DNA from: Pseudomonas citrullilanati
GTDB taxonomy: Bacteria; Pseudomonadota; Gammaproteobacteria; Pseudomonadales; Pseudomonadaceae
Direction: 5' to 3'
DNA length: 64,000 nt
Assembly (NCBI RefSeq): GCF_030580855.1
Contig: NZ_JAUQOP010000025.1
Location: forward strand, 1-64,000
Shown here: in pieces, positions 14,811-22,600 of the stretch
Numbering within the stretch: the stretch's first letter is position 1
Layout: the number at the start of each line of letters is the position of its first letter
The notes under the pieces: generated by a model
What the model was told of the DNA's origin: nothing
The model's database searches: none
The model's input: only the letters and a program-made list of their open reading frames with translations
Position numbers and translations under genes: made by a program

Positions 14811-14874
14811 GAGCGACTCTCCTTGGAAGGCGTAGAAGTAGGGCAGACCGCGGATCCGCCCCGGGAGTTTCCGA

Positions 14875-15804
14875 TCATCGATAAGCGATGCCCGTTGTCG
14901 CCGTGCTGATGCGGGTGCCGGCGGTGCCTTGGACGATAGCATCGATGTCCGACAGCGACCCGATGACCGCGACCTTGCCGGTATTGCGCGCGAACTCGCA
15001 GGCGGCCTGCACCTTGGGGCCCATGGAACCGGCGGCGAAATCGAGTTGTTCCAGGTCGTCGGGGTGGGCGCTGGCGATGGCCTTGCAGGTCGGCTTGCCG
15101 AAGTCGATGCAGGCGGCCTCGACGTCGGTGGCGATCACCAGCAGATCGCTCTCCAGTTGTTCGGCCAGCAGCGCCGAGCACAGGTCCTTGTCGATGACCG
15201 CTTCAACGCCCTGCAGCTTGCCGTCGGCGCCGTACATCGTCGGGATGCCACCGCCGCCGGCGCAGATCACGACGCTGCCCTTTTCCAGCAGCCACTTGAT
15301 CGGGCGGATTTCAAAGATGCGCCGGGGCCTGGGGCTGGCGACCACCCGGCGAAACCGGTCGCCGTCCGGGGCGATGGTCCAGCCTTTTTCCGCCGCCAGT
15401 GCCTGCGCCTCCTGCTGGCTGTAGACCGGGCCGATGGGCTTGGTGGGGTGTTGGAACGCCGGGTCGTTGGCGTCCACTTCCACCTGGGTCAGCAGCGTGG
15501 CGAACGGCACGTCGACGTCCAGCAGGTTGCCCAATTCCTGCTCGATGATGTAGCCGATCATGCCTTCGGTCTCGGCGCCCAGCACGTCCAGCGGATACGG
15601 GGTCACCGAGGTGTAGGCCGCCGCCTGCAACGACAGCAGGCCGACCTGCGGGCCGTTGCCGTGGGCAATTACCAGTTGGTTGCCGGGTTGAATCCGGGCG
15701 ATTCGTTCGGCGGCGGTGCGGATATTGCCGCGTTGGTTGTCGGCGGTCATGGGTTCACCCCGACGCAGGAGGGCGTTACCGCCCAGGGCAACGACGATGC
15801 GCAT
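14875..15804 (-). CDS. arcC: Carbamate kinase ArcC
   Basis: This 309-residue enzyme catalyses the last, ATP-yielding step of the arginine deiminase pathway: carbamoyl phosphate + ADP to ATP + CO2 + NH3. The family N-terminus MRIVVALGGNALLRRGEPM (phosphate-binding GGNAL at 8-12) and the AHGNGPQVGLL motif at about 50-60 are intact, as are CAGGGGIP near 212-219 and the C-terminal GTAGTRI. The ATG at 15804 follows AAGGAC. A longer frame upstream runs into a REP element and was not used. It is the fourth gene of arcDABC, separated from arcB by a REP pair. Confidence 0.96.
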   Translation of the reverse strand: MRIVVALGGNALLRRGEPMTADNQRGNIRTAAERIARIQPGNQLVIAHGNGPQVGLLSLQAAAYTSVTPYPLDVLGAETEGMIGYIIEQELGNLLDVDVPFATLLTQVEVDANDPAFQHPTKPIGPVYSQQEAQALAAEKGWTIAPDGDRFRRVVASPRPRRIFEIRPIKWLLEKGSVVICAGGGGIPTMYGADGKLQGVEAVIDKDLCSALLAEQLESDLLVIATDVEAACIDFGKPTCKAIASAHPDDLEQLDFAAGSMGPKVQAACEFARNTGKVAVIGSLSDIDAIVQGTAGTRISTATTGIAYR

Positions 15805-15861
15805 GATGCTGTCCTTCTCACAAAGAGGTAATGGCAACCTGCTCACCTCTGGGATATGGCC

Positions 15862-15950
15862 TGTGGGAGCAAGGCTTGCCCGCGATACGGACACCTCGAT
15901 GCAGCTGATAGACCGAGACGATGCCATCGCGGGCAAGCCTTGCTCCCACA
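15862..15950. repeat. REP pair (inverted) between arcB and arcC
   Basis: Two AAGGCTTGCC-type REP units face each other within the arcDABC operon, between the arcB stop and the arcC start. An intra-operon REP pair may stabilise the upstream arcA/arcB message and lower arcC yield. Confidence 0.85.
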
Positions 15951-16000
15951 GACCTCACCCCCAGAGATCTGCTTCTACAGAGAGCAAGCTGCGTTGGGTT

Positions 16001-17011
16001 CTAGATATCCGCCAACGCCGCCACCAGGATCGCCTTGATGGTGTGCATGCGGTTTTCCGCTTGCTCGAAGGCGATGTTGGCCGGCGACTCGAACACGTCC
16101 TCGGTCACCTCGACGCCATTGGCCAGGTTCGGGTAGCGGGCGGCGATGTCCTTGCCGACCTTGGTTTCACTGTTGTGGAATGCCGGCAGGCAGTGCATGA
16201 ATTTCACCCGCGGGTTGCCCGCGGCCTTCATCAGTTGCGCGTTGACCTGGTAGGGCAGCAGTTGCTCGATGCGCTCGTCCCAGGCCTCCACCGGCTCGCC
16301 CATGGACACCCAGACATCGGTGTGGATGAAGTCCACGCCCTTGACCGCTTCATTGGGGGCTTCGGTGAGGGTGATGCGCGCGCCACTCTCGGCGGCGAAG
16401 GCCTGGCACTGGTCGATGAAATCCTGGTGCGGCCACAAGGCTTTCGGCGCGCCGATGCGCACGTCCATGCCCAGCTTGGCACCGATCATCAGCAGCGAAT
16501 TGCCCATGTTGTAGCGGGCGTCGCCCAGGTAGGCGTAGCGGATGTCATGCAGCGGCTTGTCGCTGTGTTCGCGCATGGTCAGGGTGTCGGCGATCATTTG
16601 CGTGGGGTGGAATTCGGCGGTCAGGCCGTTGAACACCGGTACCCCGGCGAATTTGGCCAGTTCCTCGACGATCTCCTGCTCGAAGCCACGGTATTCGATG
16701 GCGTCGAACATCCGTCCCAGGACCCGGGCGGTGTCTTTCATGCTTTCCTTGTGGCCGATCTGCGACGACACCGGGTCGATGTAGGTGACGTGGGCGCCTT
16801 GGTCGTGGGCGGCGACTTCGAAGGCGCAGCGGGTACGGGTCGAGGTCTTCTCGAAGATCAACGCGATGTTCTTGCCCTTGAGGTGCTGCTGTTCGGTGCC
16901 GGTGTACTTGGCCCGCTTGAGGTCGCGGGACAGGTCCAGCAAAAAGTGCAGCTCGCGCTGGGTGTGGTGCATCAGACTCAGCAGGCTGCGGTTGCGCATG
17001 TTGAACGCCAT
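16001..17011 (-). CDS. arcB: Catabolic ornithine carbamoyltransferase ArcB
   Basis: This 336-residue cytoplasmic enzyme phosphorolyses citrulline to ornithine and carbamoyl phosphate in the arginine deiminase pathway. The carbamoyl-phosphate motif STRTR is at about 56-60, FHPTQM at about 134-139, and the ornithine/catalytic HCLPAFH motif at about 270-276. Sequence from the N-terminus (MAFNMRNRSLLSLMHHTQRE) is the catabolic ArcB type rather than the anabolic ArgF type, in keeping with its place between arcA and arcC. A GAGGAG ribosome site lies upstream. Confidence 0.97.
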   Translation of the reverse strand: MAFNMRNRSLLSLMHHTQRELHFLLDLSRDLKRAKYTGTEQQHLKGKNIALIFEKTSTRTRCAFEVAAHDQGAHVTYIDPVSSQIGHKESMKDTARVLGRMFDAIEYRGFEQEIVEELAKFAGVPVFNGLTAEFHPTQMIADTLTMREHSDKPLHDIRYAYLGDARYNMGNSLLMIGAKLGMDVRIGAPKALWPHQDFIDQCQAFAAESGARITLTEAPNEAVKGVDFIHTDVWVSMGEPVEAWDERIEQLLPYQVNAQLMKAAGNPRVKFMHCLPAFHNSETKVGKDIAARYPNLANGVEVTEDVFESPANIAFEQAENRMHTIKAILVAALADI

Positions 17012-17078
17012 GATGTGGATCTCCTCGGGTGTAGGGGCCCCGGGTGGCCTTGCGGTACCGATCCCGGGGGCTCGAAGG

Positions 17079-18335
17079 TCAGTAGTCGATCGGGTCGCGA
17101 ATGATCGGGCAGGTCATGCAATGGCCGCCGCCGCGGCCCCGGCCCAGCTCGCTGGCGCTGATGGTGATGACTTCCACCCCGGCCTTGCGCAGCAGCGTGT
17201 TGGTGTAGGTGTTGCGGTCGTAGCCGATCACCACGCCCGGTTCGAGGGCCACCACGTTGTTGCCGTCGTCCCATTGTTCACGTTCGGCGGCGAAGCTGTT
17301 GCCGCCGGTTTCCACCACGCGCAGCGCCGGGAGCTTGAGGGCGGCAGCCACGGTGTCGATGAAGCTGCCCTGCTCGCGGCGCACGTCGATACCGCCGGGT
17401 TTGCTCTCGTCGGGGCGCAGGGAGAAAGCGACGATCTGGTTCACCACTTCCGGGAAAACCGTGACCAGGTCGCGGTCGCAGAAACTGAATACGGTGTCCA
17501 GGTGCATGGCCGCCCGGGACTTCGGCAGGCCGGCGACGATGACCCGCTCCACCGCCCCGTGCTTGAACAGGTTCAAAGCCAGTTGGCCGATGGCCTGGCG
17601 GGACGAGCGCTCGCCCATGCCGATCAGTACCACGCCGTTGCCGATGGGCATCACATCGCCGCCTTCGAGGGTGGCGCTGCCATGGCCCAGGTCCGGGTCG
17701 CCGTACCAGATCTGGAAGTCGGCCTGGGTGAACTCGGGGTGGAACTTGTAGAGGGCGGTGGCCAGCAGGGTCTCCTGGCGGCGCGCCGGCCAGTACATCG
17801 GGTTCAGGGTCACGCCGCCGTAGATCCAGCAGGTGGTGTCGCGGGTGAACTGGGTGTTGGGCAACGGCGGCAAGATGAAGCTGGAGTGGCCGAGGAAGTC
17901 GCGAAACATCTGCAGGGTCTTGCCACCGAAGCTGTCGGGCAGGTCATCGGCCGAGACGCCGCCGATCAGGAATTCGGCGATATGGCGCGGCTCCAGGCTG
18001 CGCAGCCAGGAATCGACTTCGTTCACCAGGCCCAGGCCCACCGAGTCGGCGGTCACCTTGCGTTGCAGGATCCAGTCCAGGGCTTCGGGGATGGCGACGA
18101 CGTCGGTCAGTAGGTTGTGCATTTCCAGCACGTCGATGCCCCGTTCGCGCATCTTGGTGACGAAATCGAAATGGTCGCGCTTGGCCTGGTTGACCCACAG
18201 CACGTCATCGAACAGCAGTTCATCGCAATTGTTCGGGGTCAGCCGCTGATGGGCCAGGCCTGGGGAACACACCATGACTTTGCGCAATCTACCGGCTTCG
18301 GAATGAACGCCGTACTGCATTTTTCCCGTGGTCAT
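17079..18335 (-). CDS. arcA: Arginine deiminase ArcA
   Basis: This 418-residue enzyme hydrolyses L-arginine to citrulline and ammonia. The N-terminal GVHSEAGRLRKVMVCSPGLAH block and FTRDTTCWIYGG near 164-175 (Asp of the active site) are present. A HxD-type EGGDVMPIG region is near 225, and the C-terminal GRGGGHCMTCPI contains the catalytic cysteine near 406. A GGGAGG ribosome site lies before the ATG. It sits 30 bases after arcD and 67 bases before arcB. The operon gives ATP from arginine under oxygen limitation. Confidence 0.97.
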   Translation of the reverse strand: MTTGKMQYGVHSEAGRLRKVMVCSPGLAHQRLTPNNCDELLFDDVLWVNQAKRDHFDFVTKMRERGIDVLEMHNLLTDVVAIPEALDWILQRKVTADSVGLGLVNEVDSWLRSLEPRHIAEFLIGGVSADDLPDSFGGKTLQMFRDFLGHSSFILPPLPNTQFTRDTTCWIYGGVTLNPMYWPARRQETLLATALYKFHPEFTQADFQIWYGDPDLGHGSATLEGGDVMPIGNGVVLIGMGERSSRQAIGQLALNLFKHGAVERVIVAGLPKSRAAMHLDTVFSFCDRDLVTVFPEVVNQIVAFSLRPDESKPGGIDVRREQGSFIDTVAAALKLPALRVVETGGNSFAAEREQWDDGNNVVALEPGVVIGYDRNTYTNTLLRKAGVEVITISASELGRGRGGGHCMTCPIIRDPIDY

Positions 18336-18365
18336 TACACATCCTCCCGTTAAAACGTTCAGTGG

Positions 18366-19793
18366 TCACAAGGTCAGGAAGCCGTCGTAGAGCCCATAGG
18401 CCGCCACCAGGGCGCCTGCGACCACGGCGGTGAAAATCAGCTTCTCGACAGCGGTGAAAATCGGTTTGCCCAGCTCGTGCTTGGCCTTGGCGAACAGAAT
18501 CGCTCCGGGGGCATAGAGCAGGGCGGAGAGCAGCAGGTACTTGATCCCGCCGGCATACAGCAGCCACACCGCATAGATCAGGGCGATGGCGCCTATGACC
18601 AGGTCCTTGCGGCGCTCGGCCAGGGCGTTCTCATAGGTCTCGCCGCGCACCGCCAACAGCACGGCGTAGGCCGCCGACCACAGGTACGGCACCAGGATCA
18701 TCGAAGTGGCGAGGTAGATCAGTGACAGGTAAGTGCTGGCCGAGAACAGGGTGACGACCAGAAACAGCTGGACCATGGCGTTGGTCAACCACAGGGCGTT
18801 GGCCGGTACGTGGTTGGCGTTTTCCCGGCGCAGGAACTCGGGCATGGTGTGGTCTTTGGCGGCGGCGAACATGATCTCGGCGCACAGCAATACCCAGGAA
18901 AGCAGGGCGCCAAGCAGCGAAATGATCAGGCCGACGCTGATCAGCACCGCGCCCCAATGGCCCACGACGTGCTCCAGCACCGCCGCCATGGAAGGGTTCT
19001 GCAACTTCGCCAGTTCCGGCTGGGTCATGATGCCCAGGGACAGCACGTTCACCAGCACCAGGAACAGCAGCACGGTGATGAAACCCATCACGGTGGCCTT
19101 GCCCACGTCGGTGCGTTTCTCAGCGCGGGCGGAAAAGATACTCGCGCCCTCGATGCCGATGAACACCCACACGGTGACCAGCATCATGTGCCGAACCTGG
19201 GTCATCACGCTGCCCAGGTCCGGATTTCTCAGGCCCCAGATGTCGGCGGTGAAGATGTCGAGCTTGAAGGCGAACACCGCGATCAGCACGAACAGCACCA
19301 GCGGCACGACCTTGGCGACGGTGGTCACCAGGTTGATGAAAGCGGCCTCCTTGATGCCGCGCAGCACCAGCCAATGCACGGCCCACAGCAGCAGCGACGC
19401 ACCGGCCACTGCGGCGACGGTGTTACCCTCGCCGAAGATGGGAAAGAAATAGCCCAGGGTGCTGAACAGCAGGACGAAGTAGCCGACGTTGCCCAGCCAG
19501 GCGCTGATCCAATAGCCCCAGGCCGATGAGAAACCCATGTAGTCGCCGAAGCCGGCCTTGGCGTAGGCGTACACACCGCCGTCCAGGTCGGGCTTGCGGT
19601 TGGCCAGGGTCTGGAACACGAAGGCCAGGGTCAGCATGCCCACCGCGGTAATCGCCCAGCCAATCAGCACGGCGCCGACGTCGGCACTGGCGGCCATGTT
19701 CTGCGGCAAGGAAAAGATCCCCCCGCCGATCATCGAGCCCACTACCAGCGCGACCAACGCACCCAAACGAAGTTTTCCGGGGGTATCAGACAT
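18366..19793 (-). CDS. arcD: Arginine/ornithine antiporter ArcD
   Basis: This 475-residue APC-superfamily inner-membrane protein exchanges external arginine for internal ornithine without energy cost. Twelve or more hydrophobic segments are evident. The N-terminal KLRLGALVALVVGSMIGGGIFSLPQNMA segment has the substrate-binding GSMIGGGIFSLP helix-break typical of basic amino-acid antiporters. It is the first gene of arcDABC, the order used in Pseudomonas. A putative ANR box lies about 60-75 bases upstream, which would give anaerobic induction. Confidence 0.96.
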   Translation of the reverse strand: MSDTPGKLRLGALVALVVGSMIGGGIFSLPQNMAASADVGAVLIGWAITAVGMLTLAFVFQTLANRKPDLDGGVYAYAKAGFGDYMGFSSAWGYWISAWLGNVGYFVLLFSTLGYFFPIFGEGNTVAAVAGASLLLWAVHWLVLRGIKEAAFINLVTTVAKVVPLVLFVLIAVFAFKLDIFTADIWGLRNPDLGSVMTQVRHMMLVTVWVFIGIEGASIFSARAEKRTDVGKATVMGFITVLLFLVLVNVLSLGIMTQPELAKLQNPSMAAVLEHVVGHWGAVLISVGLIISLLGALLSWVLLCAEIMFAAAKDHTMPEFLRRENANHVPANALWLTNAMVQLFLVVTLFSASTYLSLIYLATSMILVPYLWSAAYAVLLAVRGETYENALAERRKDLVIGAIALIYAVWLLYAGGIKYLLLSALLYAPGAILFAKAKHELGKPIFTAVEKLIFTAVVAGALVAAYGLYDGFLTL

Positions 19794-19853
19794 TGCATGA
19801 CTCCGAGGCAGCCGAGGAGAGTCACAGCGTATGTTGATTCACCGCGTCGAGAG

Positions 19854-19867
19854 CTGACCCAGGTCAG
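19854..19867 (-). promoter_or_regulatory. Candidate ANR (FNR-type) box of the arcDABC promoter
   Basis: CTGAC-CCAG-GTCAG is a 14-base inverted repeat differing from the TTGAC-N4-GTCAA form of the ANR/FNR site only at the outer positions. Its centre is about 68 bases upstream of the arcD ATG. With a box centred near -41.5, a TACGCT sequence falls at the expected -10 place. Known biology (ANR activates arcDABC in P. aeruginosa) supports it. Confidence 0.55.
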
Positions 19868-19877
19868 GTGGCGGGCT

Positions 19878-21227
19878 TTATGACCAGTGCGCTCGATGGG
19901 CGCCGAGCGGCGTCGCTGCGAGCGCCCACTGCCAGGGCGTGCCGGTGATTTTCAGCGGCACCTGCAACCGTCGCGCCGGGCCCCACGGCGTCTGTTCCAC
20001 CAGCACGCCCAGGTCGTTGGCGTCTTCGGGCCGCAGGGCGGCCGAGTCGCCGGCACCACGCTCGATCAACAGTTTGGCCGTGCGCGCCAGCGACAGGCGT
20101 GCCGAGCCCCCGTGCCCGCTTGCCAGGCGCCGGGCCAGCAACACCACGGCGCTAGCCGCCATCAGGTAGCCGGTGCCATGGTCCAGGGCCTGGACGGGCA
20201 GCGGGGTCGGGATGTCGGCCTGTTTCCAGGCCATGCCGGCCGCGGCGATGCCGCTGCTCATCTGCACCAGGCTGTCGAAGCCGCGCCGGTTCTGCCACGG
20301 GCCGCTCCAGCCGTAGGCGTTGAGGCTGACATCGATCAGGCCCGGGGCGATCCGGTGCCGCTGTTCGGCGCCGTAGCCGAGGCCTTCGAGGGCGTCGGCG
20401 CGGTAGCCGTGCAACAGAATGTCGCTGTCCTTGAGCAAGGCTTCGAACACCGCGCGGTCGTCGGCCTGGTGCAGGTCGAGGCGTGCACAGCGTTTGCCCA
20501 GGGTGACTTCCGGCACCACGCCGGGCTCGTCCCAGGTCGGTGGGTCGATACGCAAGACGTCGGCCCCCAGGCCAGCAAGGAAGCGGCTGGCGACGGGGCC
20601 GGCCAGGACGCGGGTCAAATCCAGCACCTTGAGGCCGGCCAGTGGCTGGGCCACGGAGCCGAGCCAGGGTCTTGGCTGGGCCTCGACGCTTTCAGCGAAG
20701 TGCACCAGTGGCTCGGCATTCACCGCCTGGCCTTGTGGATGGGCTTGCCAGGCCTGCCACGAACGCATCTCGGCGGCGCAGCCACCGGCGTCCACGATGG
20801 CCTGTTCAAGTTCGGTCTTGTTCCAGCGGCCAACCCGGGTCGCCATGTCCGCGCGATCAGCGCAAGGGCCGAGGACTTTTTCCGCCGCCTGCCGATGGTG
20901 CGGTGCATTGGTGTGCAAGCGAATCCAGCCGTCGGCAGTGGCATAGTCGCCGGCCACCGGGTCCCACATCGGCGGCACGCGCCAGCCCACCGGGCGCAGG
21001 GACGTGGAAAACCAGAACGAGGCCAGGCGCCGGTCGACTTCGAGCGTGGGCAGGCGCCCGGTTTGCCGGTGGAGGAGTTCGGCGACCGCCTGGCCGGCTG
21101 CGGCGAGGCTGGCGCTGGCCAGCTCGGTGACCGCGAATGCCGAGGGCAGGGCGCCTTCGCCGGTGAAGGCGATGGGCGCCGTGGGCAAGCCGAGCGCGGC
21201 TTGGACGGTTGTGAGCAAGTCAGTCAT
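19878..21227 (-). CDS. Class III CoA-transferase (CaiB/BaiF family) protein
   Basis: This 449-residue cytoplasmic protein carries the family III CoA-transferase core beginning near residue 185 (LAGLKVLDLTRVLAGPVASRFLAGLGADVLRIDPP). GKRCARLDLHQADDRA, DILLHGYRADALEGLG and the GWSGPW region follow. The N-terminal ~180 residues form a second, diverged CaiB-like half, giving the longer two-part architecture. The usual catalytic Asp would lie in the segment after LGYG and cannot be fixed by eye. The start at 21227 (MTDLLTTVQAALGL) follows a GGAGGG ribosome site. It lies upstream of arcD on the same strand, but a promoter for arcD probably intervenes. Substrate unknown. Confidence 0.8.
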   Translation of the reverse strand: MTDLLTTVQAALGLPTAPIAFTGEGALPSAFAVTELASASLAAAGQAVAELLHRQTGRLPTLEVDRRLASFWFSTSLRPVGWRVPPMWDPVAGDYATADGWIRLHTNAPHHRQAAEKVLGPCADRADMATRVGRWNKTELEQAIVDAGGCAAEMRSWQAWQAHPQGQAVNAEPLVHFAESVEAQPRPWLGSVAQPLAGLKVLDLTRVLAGPVASRFLAGLGADVLRIDPPTWDEPGVVPEVTLGKRCARLDLHQADDRAVFEALLKDSDILLHGYRADALEGLGYGAEQRHRIAPGLIDVSLNAYGWSGPWQNRRGFDSLVQMSSGIAAAGMAWKQADIPTPLPVQALDHGTGYLMAASAVVLLARRLASGHGGSARLSLARTAKLLIERGAGDSAALRPEDANDLGVLVEQTPWGPARRLQVPLKITGTPWQWALAATPLGAHRAHWS

Positions 21228-21261
21228 CGCAGGCCCTCCCAAGTGAGAGGACGAGCATAGA

Positions 21262-21702
21262 TCAAATGGATTTATTCGGGGGGCTGGAGGCCGAGGGCCT
21301 GGCCTGCTCGCCTGCGGGTGGCAGCACTGTCATCACGGGACGGGACCAGATCCACAGGTTGCCCAGGCCCATTCCGGCCAGGGCCAGGTACAGCGGCCAG
21401 CCATGATTGAGCATCGCCAGCATCAAGCCGGCGCACAGCAGCATGCTGGTCGTGGCGGCGACCTTGGCCCGGCGCGGGATGACCTTGCCATTGCGCCAGT
21501 TGTGCAGCATCGGCCCGAACAGCCGATGGCGCTCCAGCCAGGCGCTCAGGCGCGGCGAACTGCGGGTCGCGGCCCAGGCGGCGAGCAGGATGAACTCGGT
21601 GGTCGGCAAGCCGGGCACGACGAGGGCGACCAGGCCGATGGCCAGGCTGGTGTAGGCCAGCAGGCCGAAGAGCAGTTGGGCGAGTCTTGGACGTCTGTTC
21701 AT
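21262..21702 (-). CDS. YbaN/DUF454 family inner-membrane protein
   Basis: This 146-residue membrane protein has an N-terminal pair of helices (LAQLLFGLLAYTSLAIGLVALVVPGLPTTEF), in which VPGLPTTEFILLAAWAATRSS is the DUF454 hallmark. The SPRLSAWLERHRLFGPMLHNWR block follows, and then another helix pair. E. coli YbaN is the named relative; its function is unknown. The chosen ATG (21702) is preceded by an in-frame TTG. It is 34 bases upstream of the CoA-transferase gene on the same strand, so the two may be co-transcribed. Confidence 0.85.
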   Translation of the reverse strand: MNRRPRLAQLLFGLLAYTSLAIGLVALVVPGLPTTEFILLAAWAATRSSPRLSAWLERHRLFGPMLHNWRNGKVIPRRAKVAATTSMLLCAGLMLAMLNHGWPLYLALAGMGLGNLWIWSRPVMTVLPPAGEQARPSASSPPNKSI

Positions 21703-21730
21703 CAATGTCTTTGAGTCATGCGCAGTTCTC

Positions 21731-21819
21731 GTGGGAGCGAGCCTGCTCGCGAAGGCTGCGTGTCAGTCAACAAGGATGTCGGCTGATACACCGACTTCGC
21801 GAGCAGGCTCGCTCCCACA
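21731..21819. repeat. REP pair (inverted)
   Basis: Two GCGAGCCTGCTCGCGA-type REP units in opposite orientation flank a spacer containing GGCTGATACACCG. That spacer also occurs in the REP pairs near 31.1 kb and 55.0 kb, so it is a BIME-like unit. It lies between ybaN and the heme oxygenase gene. Confidence 0.85.
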
Positions 21820-21837
21820 GGGGGCAGTGGTGAGTTT

Positions 21838-22428
21838 TCAGGCCAACTCGGCCGCATAGGCCTGTTCCAGCAACACGGTGAACCGGTTGAATGCAGCCAG
21901 TGCGCCTTGGTCCGCCTCGGCTTCCTGCTGTTCGCTGAAGGCCAGGTCGTCGAGCAGGCGGGTGAAGGTTTTCCAGCCTTCGGCGCGGCCTCCGGTCGGC
22001 TCGGCCAGGTGCCGGGCGCCGAAGGTTTCGCTCAACCCCAGGCCCACGGCGCGTTTGACCAGGAACGCGGCACCGAGCTTGGAGCCTTCGGAGACGAACA
22101 GCCAGCCGAGGGCTTCGGCCCGGGTCGGGTTCTTCACCGCACCGGCCACGGGCGCCGGTACTGGCGTGTTCAGGTCCGCCAGGTCGGCCTTGGCCGCTTC
22201 GGCCCGGCAGCGGGCGGGCAGGTCGGGGATCAGGCGGGACAACCCGGCGTCGTTGTACAGCGCCACCAGTTCCGATTGGAACAGGTACTGGGCGACGACG
22301 AAGCGGGCGTAGCTGGCCGTGGTTTCGAACGGCGCGTGCGCCTTGACCAGGGCGTCGAGCCTGGCGTGGGGTTCGTGGGTGATCTGGTTCAGGCGTTGGG
22401 AGCGTGAAGCGGGACGTTGTGCGGTCAT
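21838..22428 (-). CDS. hemO: Biliverdin-producing heme oxygenase (HemO/PigA type)
   Basis: This 196-residue cytoplasmic enzyme opens the heme ring to biliverdin, CO and iron. The proximal heme ligand is expected at the His in THEPHARLD near residue 20. The distal helix motif LGWLFVSEGSKLGAAFL near 108-124 is the strongly conserved bacterial heme oxygenase block. Length fits HemO/PigA. It is the last gene of a module that also encodes a TonB heme receptor, a FecR regulator and an ECF sigma factor. The cell therefore imports heme and degrades it for iron using this one locus. It is probably induced by iron starvation. Confidence 0.92.
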   Translation of the reverse strand: MTAQRPASRSQRLNQITHEPHARLDALVKAHAPFETTASYARFVVAQYLFQSELVALYNDAGLSRLIPDLPARCRAEAAKADLADLNTPVPAPVAGAVKNPTRAEALGWLFVSEGSKLGAAFLVKRAVGLGLSETFGARHLAEPTGGRAEGWKTFTRLLDDLAFSEQQEAEADQGALAAFNRFTVLLEQAYAAELA

Positions 22429-22480
22429 GAAAAAACTCCTTCGAGTGATAGCGTGTGGTGAGGGATATCTGCACCGTGCC

Positions 22481-22566
22481 GTGGGAGCAAAACGTGCTCG
22501 CGAAACAGACGCCTCGGCTTCTGAAAGACCGCATCGTCTTCATCGCGGGCAAGCCTTGCTCCCACA
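22481..22566. repeat. REP pair (inverted) between the heme receptor and heme oxygenase genes
   Basis: A diverged left unit (GTGGGAGCAAAACGTGCTCGCGA) faces a normal AAGCCTTGCTCCCACA unit in the intergenic space between hemO and the receptor gene. It may stop exonuclease decay of the receptor message. Confidence 0.8.
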
Positions 22567-22600
22567 TGACTCCCCTCGCCACAGTGCTTTGGAAACCGGG

